From: a virus
IMG/VR virus record: IMGVR_UViG_3300047365_000016
Location: 1 to 39,584 of that record
Strand: one strand, 5' to 3'
Length of the DNA: 39,584 nucleotides
This document shows, piece after piece, positions 32,059 to 39,584 of the stretch. The first letter of the stretch is position 1; every line of letters begins with the position of its first letter. The translations under genes and the position numbers were made by a program. A model generated the notes under the pieces. It was not told the origin of the DNA and did no database searches. It worked only from the letters and a program-made list of their open reading frames with translations.

Positions 32059-33762
32059 ATGAGTCAGTTATTTGGCTTCCAAATTAACAGAAAAGAGGGG
32101 CAGCGAGGTCAATCTCCTGTCCCTCCTTCTGCTGAAGATCCAGTTGCAGTAGCAGCAGGTGGATATTATGGAACGTATGTAGATACGGATAATCAAGCTC
32201 GTAATGAGTTTGAGATGATCCGTCGTTATCGTGATATGGCAATTCATCCTGAGGTGGATAGTGCTGTAGATGAAGTTGTTAACGAGTTTATCGTAAGTGA
32301 TGCTTACGATTCTCCTGTAGAAATTAACTTAGATAATCTAGGTGTTGGTGCTGGAGTAAAAACTAAAATTCGTAATGAGTTTGAGTATCTCAAAAGACTT
32401 TTAAACTTCGACAATCGAGCACATGAGATTGTCCGAACTTGGTATATTGATGGACGTTTATTTTATCATAAGGTTATCGATTTAGATAATCCTAAAAAAG
32501 GTATTACAGAACTTCGTTATATTGATCCGATGAAGATCAAGAAAGTTCGTCAAAAAATTGACAATACTCCAAAAGATTCTCTAGCGAAAGCAGCAATCAA
32601 AGGCACGGCGCTTGAGTATGAATATGGAACGTTTGTCGATTACTATCTTTACAATCCAAAAGGTTTCTATAAAGGCGGTGTCCTAGGACCGATTGGAGAT
32701 ATGTCTTTGTCTCAGGGTGTCAAGATGGCAACTGATTCAATTACATTCTGTCCTTCTGGACTACAAGATTTAAACAAAAGAATGACTCTTGGTTTCCTTC
32801 ATAAGGCAATCAAGACTCTCAATCAGTTAAGAATGATTGAAGATTCAATTGTTATCTACAGATTATCACGCGCACCTGAGCGTAGAATTTTCTACATCGA
32901 TGTAGGCAATCTACCTAAGGTAAAAGCAGAACAATACTTGCGTGATGTTATGTCTCGCTATCGCAACAAGCTTGTGTATGACGCACAAACTGGCGAGATG
33001 CGTGATGACAAAAAGCACATGAGTATGCTTGAAGATTTCTGGTTGCCTCGTAGAGAGGGTGGACGTGGTACTGAAATTACTACGTTGCCTGGAGGACAGA
33101 ACCTAGGTGAGCTCAAGGATGTTGAGTATTTCAAAAAGAAACTATACAACTCACTGAACCTACCACCTTCACGTCTTACTGACGATAGCAAAGGATTTAA
33201 TCTTGGTAAAACTACTGAGGTTCTTCGCGATGAACTTAAGTTTACAAAGTTCATTGGTCGTCTCCGTAAGAGATTCTCTGAGATGTTCCACGACATGCTC
33301 AAGACTCAACTCATTCTTAAAGGAGTAATTTCTCCTGAAGACTGGGATGATATGAAGGAGCATATTCAGTATGACTATCTCTTTGATAATCATTTCAATG
33401 AATTAAAAGAAATTGAAATGATGAACCAGAGGATGATGACTGTAAGTCAAATGGATCCTTTTGTTGGTAAGTATTTCTCTGTTGAATATATCCGTCGTCA
33501 TGTTCTGGGTCAGAAAGATACAGAATATAAGGATATCGATAAGCAAATTCGTAAGGAGATTGCTTCTGGTATCTCTGTTGATCCAGCAGAAACAAATGCT
33601 ATGGATCAAATGACAGCAGCAAACACTGCCCTTGCTCCTGAAATTCAGGATCAGCAAGCACAAGATGCAGCGGAAAGAGAGGCAATTTCTGCTGACGCTG
33701 CGGCAGAAAGAGAAGTAGATAAGGCAAAGAAAATGCCTTCACCTTCTACAAATAATAAATAA
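32059..33762 (+). CDS. gp20: portal protein gp20
   Basis: 567 residues (T4 gp20 is 524). Conserved portal segments include 'YRDMAIHPEVDSAVDEVVNE' early on, RLSRAPERRIFYIDVGNLPK near 278-297, and LPGGQNLGELKDVEYF near 344-359. Twelve copies form the ring at the unique capsid vertex that initiates head assembly and passes DNA. The Ala/Gln/Glu-rich C-terminal tail is typical of cyanophage portals. The order gp18-gp19-gp20-gp21-gp22-gp23 confirms it. Confidence 0.96.
   Translation: MSQLFGFQINRKEGQRGQSPVPPSAEDPVAVAAGGYYGTYVDTDNQARNEFEMIRRYRDMAIHPEVDSAVDEVVNEFIVSDAYDSPVEINLDNLGVGAGVKTKIRNEFEYLKRLLNFDNRAHEIVRTWYIDGRLFYHKVIDLDNPKKGITELRYIDPMKIKKVRQKIDNTPKDSLAKAAIKGTALEYEYGTFVDYYLYNPKGFYKGGVLGPIGDMSLSQGVKMATDSITFCPSGLQDLNKRMTLGFLHKAIKTLNQLRMIEDSIVIYRLSRAPERRIFYIDVGNLPKVKAEQYLRDVMSRYRNKLVYDAQTGEMRDDKKHMSMLEDFWLPRREGGRGTEITTLPGGQNLGELKDVEYFKKKLYNSLNLPPSRLTDDSKGFNLGKTTEVLRDELKFTKFIGRLRKRFSEMFHDMLKTQLILKGVISPEDWDDMKEHIQYDYLFDNHFNELKEIEMMNQRMMTVSQMDPFVGKYFSVEYIRRHVLGQKDTEYKDIDKQIRKEIASGISVDPAETNAMDQMTAANTALAPEIQDQQAQDAAEREAISADAAAEREVDKAKKMPSPSTNNK
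33755..33761 (+). promoter_or_regulatory. late promoter-like element ATAAATA ahead of the gp67-like gene
   Basis: ATAAATA overlaps the portal stop and ends 21 bases before the ATG at 33782. Confidence 0.4.
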
Positions 33763-33781
33763 ATTATACAGAATACTTATT

Positions 33782-33994
33782 ATGGAACAACATAACCCTG
33801 AACCTGGCGTGGTAAATATCGTTGATAAGATCAGCGACAACGACAGGGCATCTGCTATTGATGCTATTCATGATCTACTTTTTGCTAAAGCATCTGATGC
33901 TATGGCAACATACAAGCAGGTTGCCGCGAATACATTCTTTGATGAACCCACAGAAACGGAAGAACCCGATGAAACTGATAACGGAAACGATTGA
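33782..33994 (+). CDS. small prohead core protein, gp67-like
   Basis: 70 residues between gp20 and gp21, where T4 has the small core protein gp67. A helical first part (LLFAKASDAMATYKQVAANT near 38-57) is followed by a strongly acidic tail (EPTETEEPDETDNGND), the same layout as T4 gp67. Core proteins help shape the prohead scaffold and are cleaved by gp21. It overlaps gp21 by 26 bases. Similarity is weak by eye, so the name rests mainly on position and layout. Confidence 0.6.
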   Translation: MEQHNPEPGVVNIVDKISDNDRASAIDAIHDLLFAKASDAMATYKQVAANTFFDEPTETEEPDETDNGND

Positions 33995-34613
33995 AAACGT
34001 CAAAATCCTCACTGAGGAAAGAGACGGAAAGAAACTTCTTTATATCGAAGGAGTATTTTTACAGTCAGAACTAAAGAACCGTAATGGTCGCATGTATCCT
34101 TTCGATGTTCTCAACAATGAAGTTGAGAGATACAACGAAGAGTATGTGAAATCAAAGCGTGCTCTAGGTGAACTCGGACATCCCGATGGTCCTACTATCA
34201 ATCTTGATAGAGTATCTCACAGAATCACAAGTCTTCGCGCTGAAGGAAATAACTTCATTGGTAAGGCACAAATTCTTGATACACCCATGGGACAAATTGC
34301 TAAGTCTTTACTTGGCGAAGGAGTTCAGTTAGGTGTTTCATCCCGTGGTATGGGAAGCATCGAAAAGCGCGAAGATACTTCAGTAGTTCGCGATGACTTC
34401 ATGCTTACAACTGCTGCTGATATTGTAGCAGATCCTTCAGCACCTGATGCTTTTGTTAATGGCATCATGGAAGGTAAAGAATGGGTATGGGACAACGGTA
34501 TTCTCAAGGAATCAAAAGTTGATAAATACCAACGTTATATCAATGGCGCTCCGCGTCGTGAGTTAGAAGAGAGAACACTCAAGGTGTTTGAGGATTTCCT
34601 CGGAAAACTTTGA
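33969..34613 (+). CDS. gp21: prohead maturation protease gp21
   Basis: 214 residues from ATG 33969, which has a GGAAG ribosome site 6 bases upstream; the longer upstream frame overlaps the gp67-like gene and is unlikely. Length matches T4 gp21 (212). Candidate catalytic residues of this herpesvirus-assemblin-like serine protease are H71 (GELGHPDGP) or H84 (VSHRI) and S124/S125 (LGVSSRGMG). It processes scaffold and capsid proteins during head maturation. Downstream are its substrates gp22 and gp23. Confidence 0.93.
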   Translation: MKLITETIENVKILTEERDGKKLLYIEGVFLQSELKNRNGRMYPFDVLNNEVERYNEEYVKSKRALGELGHPDGPTINLDRVSHRITSLRAEGNNFIGKAQILDTPMGQIAKSLLGEGVQLGVSSRGMGSIEKREDTSVVRDDFMLTTAADIVADPSAPDAFVNGIMEGKEWVWDNGILKESKVDKYQRYINGAPRRELEERTLKVFEDFLGKL

Positions 34614-34615
34614 TT

Positions 34616-34623
34616 TATAAATA
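34616..34623 (+). promoter_or_regulatory. late promoter element TATAAATA ahead of gp22
   Basis: An exact match to the T4 late consensus TATAAATA, just after the gp21 stop and 43 bases before the gp22 ATG, which has a GAGG ribosome site. Confidence 0.65.
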
Positions 34624-34666
34624 AACTTAGATTAATTATTTACGGAAAATTACGAGGTAATCTCAA

Positions 34667-35809
34667 ATGTCAGATATGTTAAATGAAAAATTTGAGGAGT
34701 TCGTTACCGAGCAAAAGGTGATTGTAGAAGCTGGTGATCCTATGCCAACAGTTTCTGCTAATATTATCCCCGGTGCTGGTAGTGAACCCTCTCAGGTTTC
34801 TGACGCGCAGACTGGTTCTGGCGGCAAGGATCCTATGCCTTCAGTTCAACCAGGTGTTGCTCCTGGACAATCTGCTGCTGCAGATTTAGGTGGAACTTCC
34901 ACTGCTCCTAATGAGGATGATGACGACGGCGAAGAGAATCCTGGCGCTAAAGCGGCAGCACCTATTTCGCAAGTATCTGGCGATCCCCAACAGCGTGCCG
35001 GTAGTCCTGACGCTATGCCTACTGTTGGTGCTGATGTTGCCTACGCAACTAGTACTGGACCTGCTGTTACTTACCCCATCAAACCTTCCTTTGAAGAACT
35101 TGATGTTTCCGCTGATGTTGCCGCTCTAGTAGAAGGCACAGAACTCTCTGAAGAGTTCGCTGAGAAAGCAAAAGTCATTTTTGAGGCTGCTGTCAAAGCG
35201 AAAATCTCTGAGGAGTATGACAAACTTGTAGAGCACTTTGCTGCTGAACTCGATAAGCACGTATCATCTGCTAAGGCAGAACTTTCCGAGGAAGTAGACG
35301 GCACAGTGTCCTATGCCATCGGTCAATGGATGGAGCAAAACCAAGTTGCTATTGACCGTGGAATCAGAAATGAGATCACTACAGACTTCATCGCAGGTTT
35401 GAAGGGTCTCTTTGAAGAGCACTACATTTCTATTCCCGACGAGAAAGTCGATGTTGTAGAAGGTATGGCTGAATCTATTCGTGAGATGGAAACACGCCTT
35501 GACGAACAGGTCAAAGCAAACGTGAAATTACAAAATCGTCTTAATGAGTCTGCCAAACTCAATATTCTTTCCACCGTGTCAGAAGGACTCGCAGATACTC
35601 AAAAAGAAAAACTCGCAGCACTTGCTGAGGGTCTAGAGTTTGTCTCGGAAGAGTCATTCTCCAAGAAGGTTACGACCATCAAGGAGTCTTACTTCAAAGA
35701 GTCAATCGCTACCCCAACGGAAGTTGTTGATGAATCCCCAGTCGAAGGTGTAGATGATTCTAACCCAGTAATGGCGCAGTATCTAAAAGCACTTGATCGC
35801 TGGTCCTAA
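34667..35809 (+). CDS. gp22: prohead scaffold core protein gp22
   Basis: 380 residues (T4 gp22 is 269). The C-terminal two thirds are highly charged helices and coiled-coil-like (MAESIREMETRLDEQVKANV near 267-286), as expected for the assembly core that gp21 later degrades. The extra length is an N-terminal Pro/Gly/Ala-rich region (about 20-130) with three copies of a D-(P/A)-M-P-(T/S)-V motif near residues 24, 46 and 114. It is flanked by gp21 and gp23. Confidence 0.9.
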   Translation: MSDMLNEKFEEFVTEQKVIVEAGDPMPTVSANIIPGAGSEPSQVSDAQTGSGGKDPMPSVQPGVAPGQSAAADLGGTSTAPNEDDDDGEENPGAKAAAPISQVSGDPQQRAGSPDAMPTVGADVAYATSTGPAVTYPIKPSFEELDVSADVAALVEGTELSEEFAEKAKVIFEAAVKAKISEEYDKLVEHFAAELDKHVSSAKAELSEEVDGTVSYAIGQWMEQNQVAIDRGIRNEITTDFIAGLKGLFEEHYISIPDEKVDVVEGMAESIREMETRLDEQVKANVKLQNRLNESAKLNILSTVSEGLADTQKEKLAALAEGLEFVSEESFSKKVTTIKESYFKESIATPTEVVDESPVEGVDDSNPVMAQYLKALDRWS

Positions 35810-35845
35810 TAATAAACCCCACATTTTTCAAATAAGAGCAAACAA

Positions 35846-37261
35846 ATGTTTAATTCAAAAGCTCTAACCGAAAAGTGGTCTCCTGTTCTAAGTCATGAAG
35901 GCGCTGGTGCCATCAAAGACAACTATAGAAAGGCTGTTACCGCTGTTCTGTTAGAAAACACAGAAAATCAACTACGCGAAGAGCGTGGTATGATGAACGA
36001 AGCTAGTACTGTTGGAGCTATCAGCGCAGCTGGTGGACAAGCACTAGGTGGTTCTGGTCTAACCACCAAGACTGGTGGACTTGCAGGTTTCGATCCTGTA
36101 ATGATCAACCTTATCCGTCGTGCAGCACCTAACTTGGTTGCATACGACATCTGTGGCGTTCAACCCATGAGCGGTCCTACTGGACTTATCTTCGCAATGA
36201 AGAGCCACTACAACACCAGAGCTGGCGCTGAGGCACTCTACAACGAGCCTGACACCAACTTCTCTGGAAACACACAGGGTCCTGGCGCATACAACGATCC
36301 CGTATCTCCTCTTGGCGATGGCGGCACGACTGATGCTAACCCTGGTCTGCTTAACGACGCCACTGGCGGCGGCACAACTGCTGCTAACTACGAGCGCCAA
36401 GCAGGCAACATTGCTAGAGAAACAGCAGAAGTTCTTGGATCGGGTTCGACCTTGTTCAACGAAATGGACTTCAGCATCGAGAAGACTGCGGTCACTGCTA
36501 AGACCAGAGCTCTTCGCGCTGAGTACACTCTAGAATTGGCACAAGACCTTAAGGCAATCCACGGTCTTGATGCAGAGCAGGAACTCGCTAACCTATTGTC
36601 TAGCGAAATCCTTGCTGAGATCAACCGTGAGGTTGTTCGTACCGTTTACACCGTTGCTAAGCCTGGTGCTCAGAACAACGTTGCTAACGCTGGTGTATTT
36701 GACCTCGACGTTGACAGCAACGGTCGTTGGTCGGTTGAGAAGTTCAAAGGACTTATGTTCCAAATCGAGCGCGATGCTAACGCTATCGCACAAGAGACTC
36801 GTAGAGGAAAGGGCAACTTCATCGTCACTTCTGCTGACGTTGCTTCTGCTCTTGCCATGTCTGGCACACTCGACTATTCCTCAGGTCTAACTGGCGCTGG
36901 TGGTCCTTCCATCGGTGACGTTGATGACACCGGAAACCTTCTAGTCGGCACCATGAACGGTCGCATTAAGGTCTATGTTGATCCTTACTCTGCTAACGTT
37001 TCCAACACCCACTACTACGTAGTTGGTTATAAGGGTTCTTCCCCTTATGACGCAGGACTATTCTACTGCCCCTACGTTCCCCTCCAGATGCTCCGCAGCA
37101 TCGATCCTCAGACCTTCCAACCTAAGATTGGTTTCAAGACCCGCTACGGCATGGTCAGCAATCCTTTCGTTGAGTCTTCTGCAGGAACTCCTGATGCTGA
37201 AGCACTTACTGCTTCTAAGAACCAGTACTACAGACGTGTTCGCGTTGCGAACCTCGCCTGA
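35846..37261 (+). CDS. gp23: major capsid protein gp23
   Basis: 471 residues (T4 gp23 is 521). Diagnostic sequence: PVMINLIRRAAPNLVAYDIC followed by GVQPMSGPTGLIFAM. An upstream segment REERGMMNEAST (about 44-55) contains a possible gp21 cleavage site after the Glu of MNE-A, inferred from the T4 (I/L)xE consensus. Hexamers of processed gp23 make the head shell. Codon use looks more G/C-ending than in the AT-rich accessory genes, in keeping with high expression. A strong terminator follows 25 bases later. Confidence 0.97.
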   Translation: MFNSKALTEKWSPVLSHEGAGAIKDNYRKAVTAVLLENTENQLREERGMMNEASTVGAISAAGGQALGGSGLTTKTGGLAGFDPVMINLIRRAAPNLVAYDICGVQPMSGPTGLIFAMKSHYNTRAGAEALYNEPDTNFSGNTQGPGAYNDPVSPLGDGGTTDANPGLLNDATGGGTTAANYERQAGNIARETAEVLGSGSTLFNEMDFSIEKTAVTAKTRALRAEYTLELAQDLKAIHGLDAEQELANLLSSEILAEINREVVRTVYTVAKPGAQNNVANAGVFDLDVDSNGRWSVEKFKGLMFQIERDANAIAQETRRGKGNFIVTSADVASALAMSGTLDYSSGLTGAGGPSIGDVDDTGNLLVGTMNGRIKVYVDPYSANVSNTHYYVVGYKGSSPYDAGLFYCPYVPLQMLRSIDPQTFQPKIGFKTRYGMVSNPFVESSAGTPDAEALTASKNQYYRRVRVANLA

Positions 37262-37286
37262 TATCGGTTATTACGAAATCAACACA

Positions 37287-37311
37287 GGGACCCTGCGGGG
37301 TCCCTTTTTTT
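37287..37311 (+). terminator. intrinsic terminator after gp23
   Basis: GGGACCC (37287-37293) pairs with GGGTCCC (37298-37304) over a 4-base loop, followed by seven T residues. It is the strongest terminator in the window, placed after the most highly expressed structural gene. Confidence 0.9.
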
Positions 37312-37315
37312 GTGC

Positions 37316-37322
37316 TTAAATA
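37316..37322 (+). promoter_or_regulatory. late promoter-like element TTAAATA after the gp23 terminator
   Basis: TTAAATA ends 22 bases before the ATG at 37345, immediately after the terminator. Confidence 0.45.
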
Positions 37323-37344
37323 GAACTAGTAATACTTTATCATT

Positions 37345-37512
37345 ATGCCTCGCGGTCGCTTACACAAAACAGATATGCTTGCAAAGGTGTATAGATTAAA
37401 AACTGAATTGTATGATAAAGAAACAAATCCTGGCATGACAGGTCAGTGGTATGACGGAGCTCATGATTCTCTAGATAAGATCTTAGATATAATTAATGAA
37501 TACGCGCAGTAA
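37345..37512 (+). CDS. small basic/acidic hypothetical protein (55 aa)
   Basis: Starts MPRGRLHKTDMLAKVYRLKT and ends DKILDIINEYAQ, mostly helical. It has its own late promoter-like motif and terminator context, which argues for real expression. No known motif seen. Confidence 0.6.
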   Translation: MPRGRLHKTDMLAKVYRLKTELYDKETNPGMTGQWYDGAHDSLDKILDIINEYAQ

Positions 37513-37520
37513 AATATAAT

Positions 37521-38231
37521 ATGAAAATTATTGACCCATGTGAAATTTTTGCTTTAGATGATCTTAACTGGAGGGTTAACATTTATCATGTTGGAAATTC
37601 AAATAATAGAATTTTAGTAGTTAAAAAATTTTTTAGAAACCCAGATAAGGTAAGAGAGTTTGCTAAATCAGTTGCTTATGTAAATACTATTGATGGTCAA
37701 GTAAGTAATATTCCTGGTTATGTTTACACAATTGGAAATTTGTCTGAGATTGCAAAACCTATAAGAAAAATAATTAAAAGTAAATTTGCAAGTTTTGAAA
37801 CTTCTACTTATTTAAATAAATTTACTTTCCAAAATTACGCAGTAAATCAAAATGTTAGAGAGGTAAGTTTATTTCCTCATACAGATAACATTAGATATGC
37901 TGGTGTATGTTCCCTCAATAAAGATAATGAATATTGTGGAAAAGATAATGGAACTGCTCTATGGAGAAAAAATAGTACATCTGAAGAATATATGTCAAGA
38001 GATTATAACTACAGAGCAAACTACTTTCGTGATGCAGATCCTATAGATAAAATTAAATATGTTAAGTGTGATCCATCTATTGCTATTATCGATGGATGGA
38101 GTAGGTATCATGTAATTCCACATTCGTATAATACTATGATCTTTTACGAAGGTACTTTATGGCACTCCCCATATTACACTGCATCAAAATGGAAAAGTGA
38201 TCGTTTAACGTTTAATTGTTTCTTAGATTAA
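37521..38231 (+). CDS. 2OG-Fe(II) oxygenase-like protein (236 aa), seventh in the window
   Basis: Iron motif H120-x-D122 (LFPHTDNIRYAG), distal H215 (GTLWHSPYYT) and R228 (SDRLTFNCF) fit a 2-oxoglutarate dioxygenase of the DUF6445-like kind. The central part has 'CGKDNGTALW', a GGT-like turn before the next strand. It is very AT-rich compared with the flanking gp23 and gp3, suggesting separate acquisition. It starts 8 bases after a small gene and its stop overlaps the next small gene. Substrate unknown. Confidence 0.7.
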   Translation: MKIIDPCEIFALDDLNWRVNIYHVGNSNNRILVVKKFFRNPDKVREFAKSVAYVNTIDGQVSNIPGYVYTIGNLSEIAKPIRKIIKSKFASFETSTYLNKFTFQNYAVNQNVREVSLFPHTDNIRYAGVCSLNKDNEYCGKDNGTALWRKNSTSEEYMSRDYNYRANYFRDADPIDKIKYVKCDPSIAIIDGWSRYHVIPHSYNTMIFYEGTLWHSPYYTASKWKSDRLTFNCFLD

Positions 38232-38368
38232 TGAAAGATAAAAATTTTAAAAAACTTGCTATGAAGGATTTAAAAATAAAAACTGATATTTTAATGGAAG
38301 AACCTTGTCCAATCTATGAAGCAGATGAAAAAGACTGGGAAGACTTCTGGTATAACGAGGATAAATAG
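38231..38368 (+). CDS. small hypothetical protein (45 aa)
   Basis: ATG overlaps the oxygenase stop (TAATG). A Lys-rich start (MKDKNFKKLAMKDLKIK) is followed by an acidic, Trp-rich tail (EADEKDWEDFWYNEDK). Its stop lies within the late-promoter motif of gp3. Evidence is coupling and packing only. Confidence 0.45.
   Translation: MKDKNFKKLAMKDLKIKTDILMEEPCPIYEADEKDWEDFWYNEDK
38361..38367 (+). promoter_or_regulatory. late promoter element ATAAATA ahead of gp3
   Basis: ATAAATA ends 21 bases before the gp3 ATG. Confidence 0.5.
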
Positions 38369-38388
38369 TATCAGCTTGGGAAGTTGAC

Positions 38389-38910
38389 ATGTCTGCTGAA
38401 TGGTATAAGGAACAACCTACTAATAGGAATTTCCTGAACCCTATTGGTTATCTACTCAAATTAGAAAAATTTGAAGGTGTAGACTTTTTCTGTCAGACAG
38501 CAAATATCCCCGACGTTTCAATGCCAGTTACGGAAGTAGCAAGTCCTTTTAGAAACTTGCCTATCATTCCCAGCGGTGGTGTAACGTTCGGGGATTTTTC
38601 TGTGCGTTTTATTGTTGACGAAGATCTTGTAAACTACAACAGTATTTACAAATGGATTAGAGACAATGGTAACGCAGATCAAATGCAACGCACAGCAAAA
38701 GAGTCAGAGATTTATACCAACGGACAACTTAACATTGTCACCTCACAATACAATCCAGCATTTATTATCGACTACAGAGATATCTTTCCTGTCAGTTTGT
38801 CGGGGTTACAATTTGATGCTACAATGACAGATGTAGAATACATTACTGCTGAAGTTACATTTAAACATCAACAATTTTTTATTCGTGATAAACAATTTAA
38901 AACTCTATGA
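38389..38910 (+). CDS. gp3: tail completion / sheath stabiliser gp3
   Basis: 173 residues (T4 gp3 is 176). The order of motifs follows T4 gp3: 'QTANIPDVSMPVTEVASPF', then GGVTFGDFSVRFIVDEDL followed by a K/Y-rich helix, comparable to T4's VTFEYDPLIVRFIVDEEL. gp3 caps the tail tube at the head-proximal end before gp15 binds. The next gene's ATG overlaps its stop as ATGA. Confidence 0.87.
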   Translation: MSAEWYKEQPTNRNFLNPIGYLLKLEKFEGVDFFCQTANIPDVSMPVTEVASPFRNLPIIPSGGVTFGDFSVRFIVDEDLVNYNSIYKWIRDNGNADQMQRTAKESEIYTNGQLNIVTSQYNPAFIIDYRDIFPVSLSGLQFDATMTDVEYITAEVTFKHQQFFIRDKQFKTL

Positions 38911-39380
38911 ATTTTGAAACTCTTCGTAATAAATTTGACAAATTGAGAGAAGACTGGACAGAAGACTCAGCAGTTGACTTTCAATTTAAGAACAAACAGT
39001 ATACCACGGATCTAGGGCAACTCGCATTATCGATCCCTTTCCAACATAATAAATACTTAAACCATTACACTGACATTCAGCAGATCAAGACTTCGCTGGA
39101 ATTTGAGACCCGCAAACTGGTAAAGAATAAGCGTGAGTATTACTCAGGCGAAGCAGACGCTAAGACCTACGCTGCTAAACCATTCGGATCAAGCATTAAG
39201 ACTTCGGAAAAAATGAGAACTTACCTTGAGGCAGATGAGGAGATCATCAACCTTGAGGCGAAGATCAAATATCTAGACCAGATGCTTTACTGGTTGGATC
39301 AAGTCATGCGTCAAATTTCTAATAGAGGTTTTCAGGTCAAGAGTGCCATTGAGTGGGAGAAATTCGTTAATGGACAATGA
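38907..39380 (+). CDS. uvsY: recombination mediator UvsY
   Basis: 157 residues (T4 UvsY is 137). Shared landmarks with T4 UvsY: the K-x-x-L-N-H/K start of the helical core, 'KREYYSGEADAKTY', 'TYLEADEEI' and the C-terminal ISNRGFQVKSAIEWEKF. UvsY loads the UvsX recombinase onto single-stranded DNA coated with gp32. ATGA overlaps with gp3 and with uvsW show a coupled run. T4-like gene order agrees. Confidence 0.9.
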   Translation: MNFETLRNKFDKLREDWTEDSAVDFQFKNKQYTTDLGQLALSIPFQHNKYLNHYTDIQQIKTSLEFETRKLVKNKREYYSGEADAKTYAAKPFGSSIKTSEKMRTYLEADEEIINLEAKIKYLDQMLYWLDQVMRQISNRGFQVKSAIEWEKFVNGQ

Positions 39381-39584
39381 TGACCACCCTCAGTATTAAA
39401 AAGAAAAACGAAGTATACGTTACCATTCAATCTGCTGAGCCACATGTACATCAGGAGCTCTCAGATTATTTTTCGTTTGAAGTTCCTGAAGCAAAGTTCC
39501 TGAAGAAGAACCCCAGATACAAATACTGGGATGGAACTATTCGTCTGTACTCTCCTGGTACAGGCGACCTTTATGGTGGTCTGA
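39377..39584 (+). CDS. uvsW: DNA/RNA helicase UvsW, N-terminal part only (3' end beyond window)
   Basis: Starts MMTTLSIKKKNEVYVTIQSA on an ATGA overlap with uvsY and runs off the window after about 69 residues. 'LSDYFSFEVPEAKF' and YKYWDGTIRLYS match the N-terminal domain of T4 UvsW (LRDFFSFEADGYRF; WDGRIRL). The helicase motifs are not yet reached. UvsW unwinds branched intermediates and R-loops. The second ATG at 39380 is an alternative start. Confidence 0.85.
   Translation, partial: MMTTLSIKKKNEVYVTIQSAEPHVHQELSDYFSFEVPEAKFLKKNPRYKYWDGTIRLYSPGTGDLYGGL

Noticed and set aside
36059-36400. Minus-strand and alternate-frame ORFs over gp23
   Set aside because: gp23 is unmistakable and high-codon-bias genes often leave open frames on the opposite strand.
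1-39584. tRNA genes, CRISPR arrays, IS elements, integrase or attachment sites
   Set aside because: No cloverleaf-like segments, spaced direct repeats, transposase or integrase motifs were recognised on reading; a tRNA scan was not possible here.

Overview
The window is a stretch of the structural and DNA-packaging region of a T4-like marine cyanophage (a myovirus of the kind that infects Synechococcus or Prochlorococcus). The neck, terminase, sheath, tube, portal, protease, scaffold, capsid, gp3, UvsY and UvsW genes follow one another on the + strand in T4-like order. A plastocyanin gene with all four copper ligands sits among them, which points to a photosynthetic cyanobacterial host. All genes I can support are on the + strand and tightly packed, most sharing ATGA or TAATG junctions. 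The genus cannot be fixed from sequence reading alone, and I saw no tRNA, CRISPR array, insertion sequence or integrase.

Layout. Positions 1-14391 hold large fibre or appendage proteins: a truncated repeat-bearing protein, a 166-residue protein, a 3027-residue giant with beta-helix, helical-repeat, GGxGY and fibre-type segments, a glycine-rich probable adhesin with a small partner, and a 428-residue fibre-like protein. Positions 14391-16219 hold three unrecognised genes. Positions 16194-21213 are an accessory island: a U32-like (Fe-S cysteine) protein fused to a methyltransferase, then six consecutive, mutually divergent 2-oxoglutarate/Fe(II)-oxygenase-like genes. A small coiled-coil gene follows and ends at a strong terminator whose loop carries a late-promoter motif.

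Positions 21466-24602 encode neck and tail-completion proteins gp13, gp14 and gp15 and small terminase gp16. Positions 24631-27499 form a second accessory pocket between the two terminase genes: a basic protein, plastocyanin, a run of tiny coupled genes including four small membrane proteins, a thermonuclease-like protein and a zinc-ribbon protein. Positions 27527-37261 hold gp17 (large terminase), a zinc-finger protein, gp18, gp19, gp20, a gp67-like core protein, gp21, gp22 and gp23, closed by a strong terminator. Positions 37345-39584 hold two small genes, a seventh 2OG-oxygenase-like gene, gp3, UvsY and the start of UvsW.

Together these genes build and fill the virion: gp20-gp23 make the prohead, gp16/gp17 pack DNA, gp13/gp14 close the neck, gp3/gp15/gp18/gp19 build the tail, and the 5' genes supply host-contact appendages. 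T4-type late promoter elements (CTAAATA, ATAAATA, TATAAATA) precede most transcription-unit heads, in several cases about 25 bases before the start codon. The accessory genes probably act on host photosynthesis (plastocyanin) and on hydroxylation or methylation of an unknown target (2OG/U32 island). The island is the most unusual part of the window.
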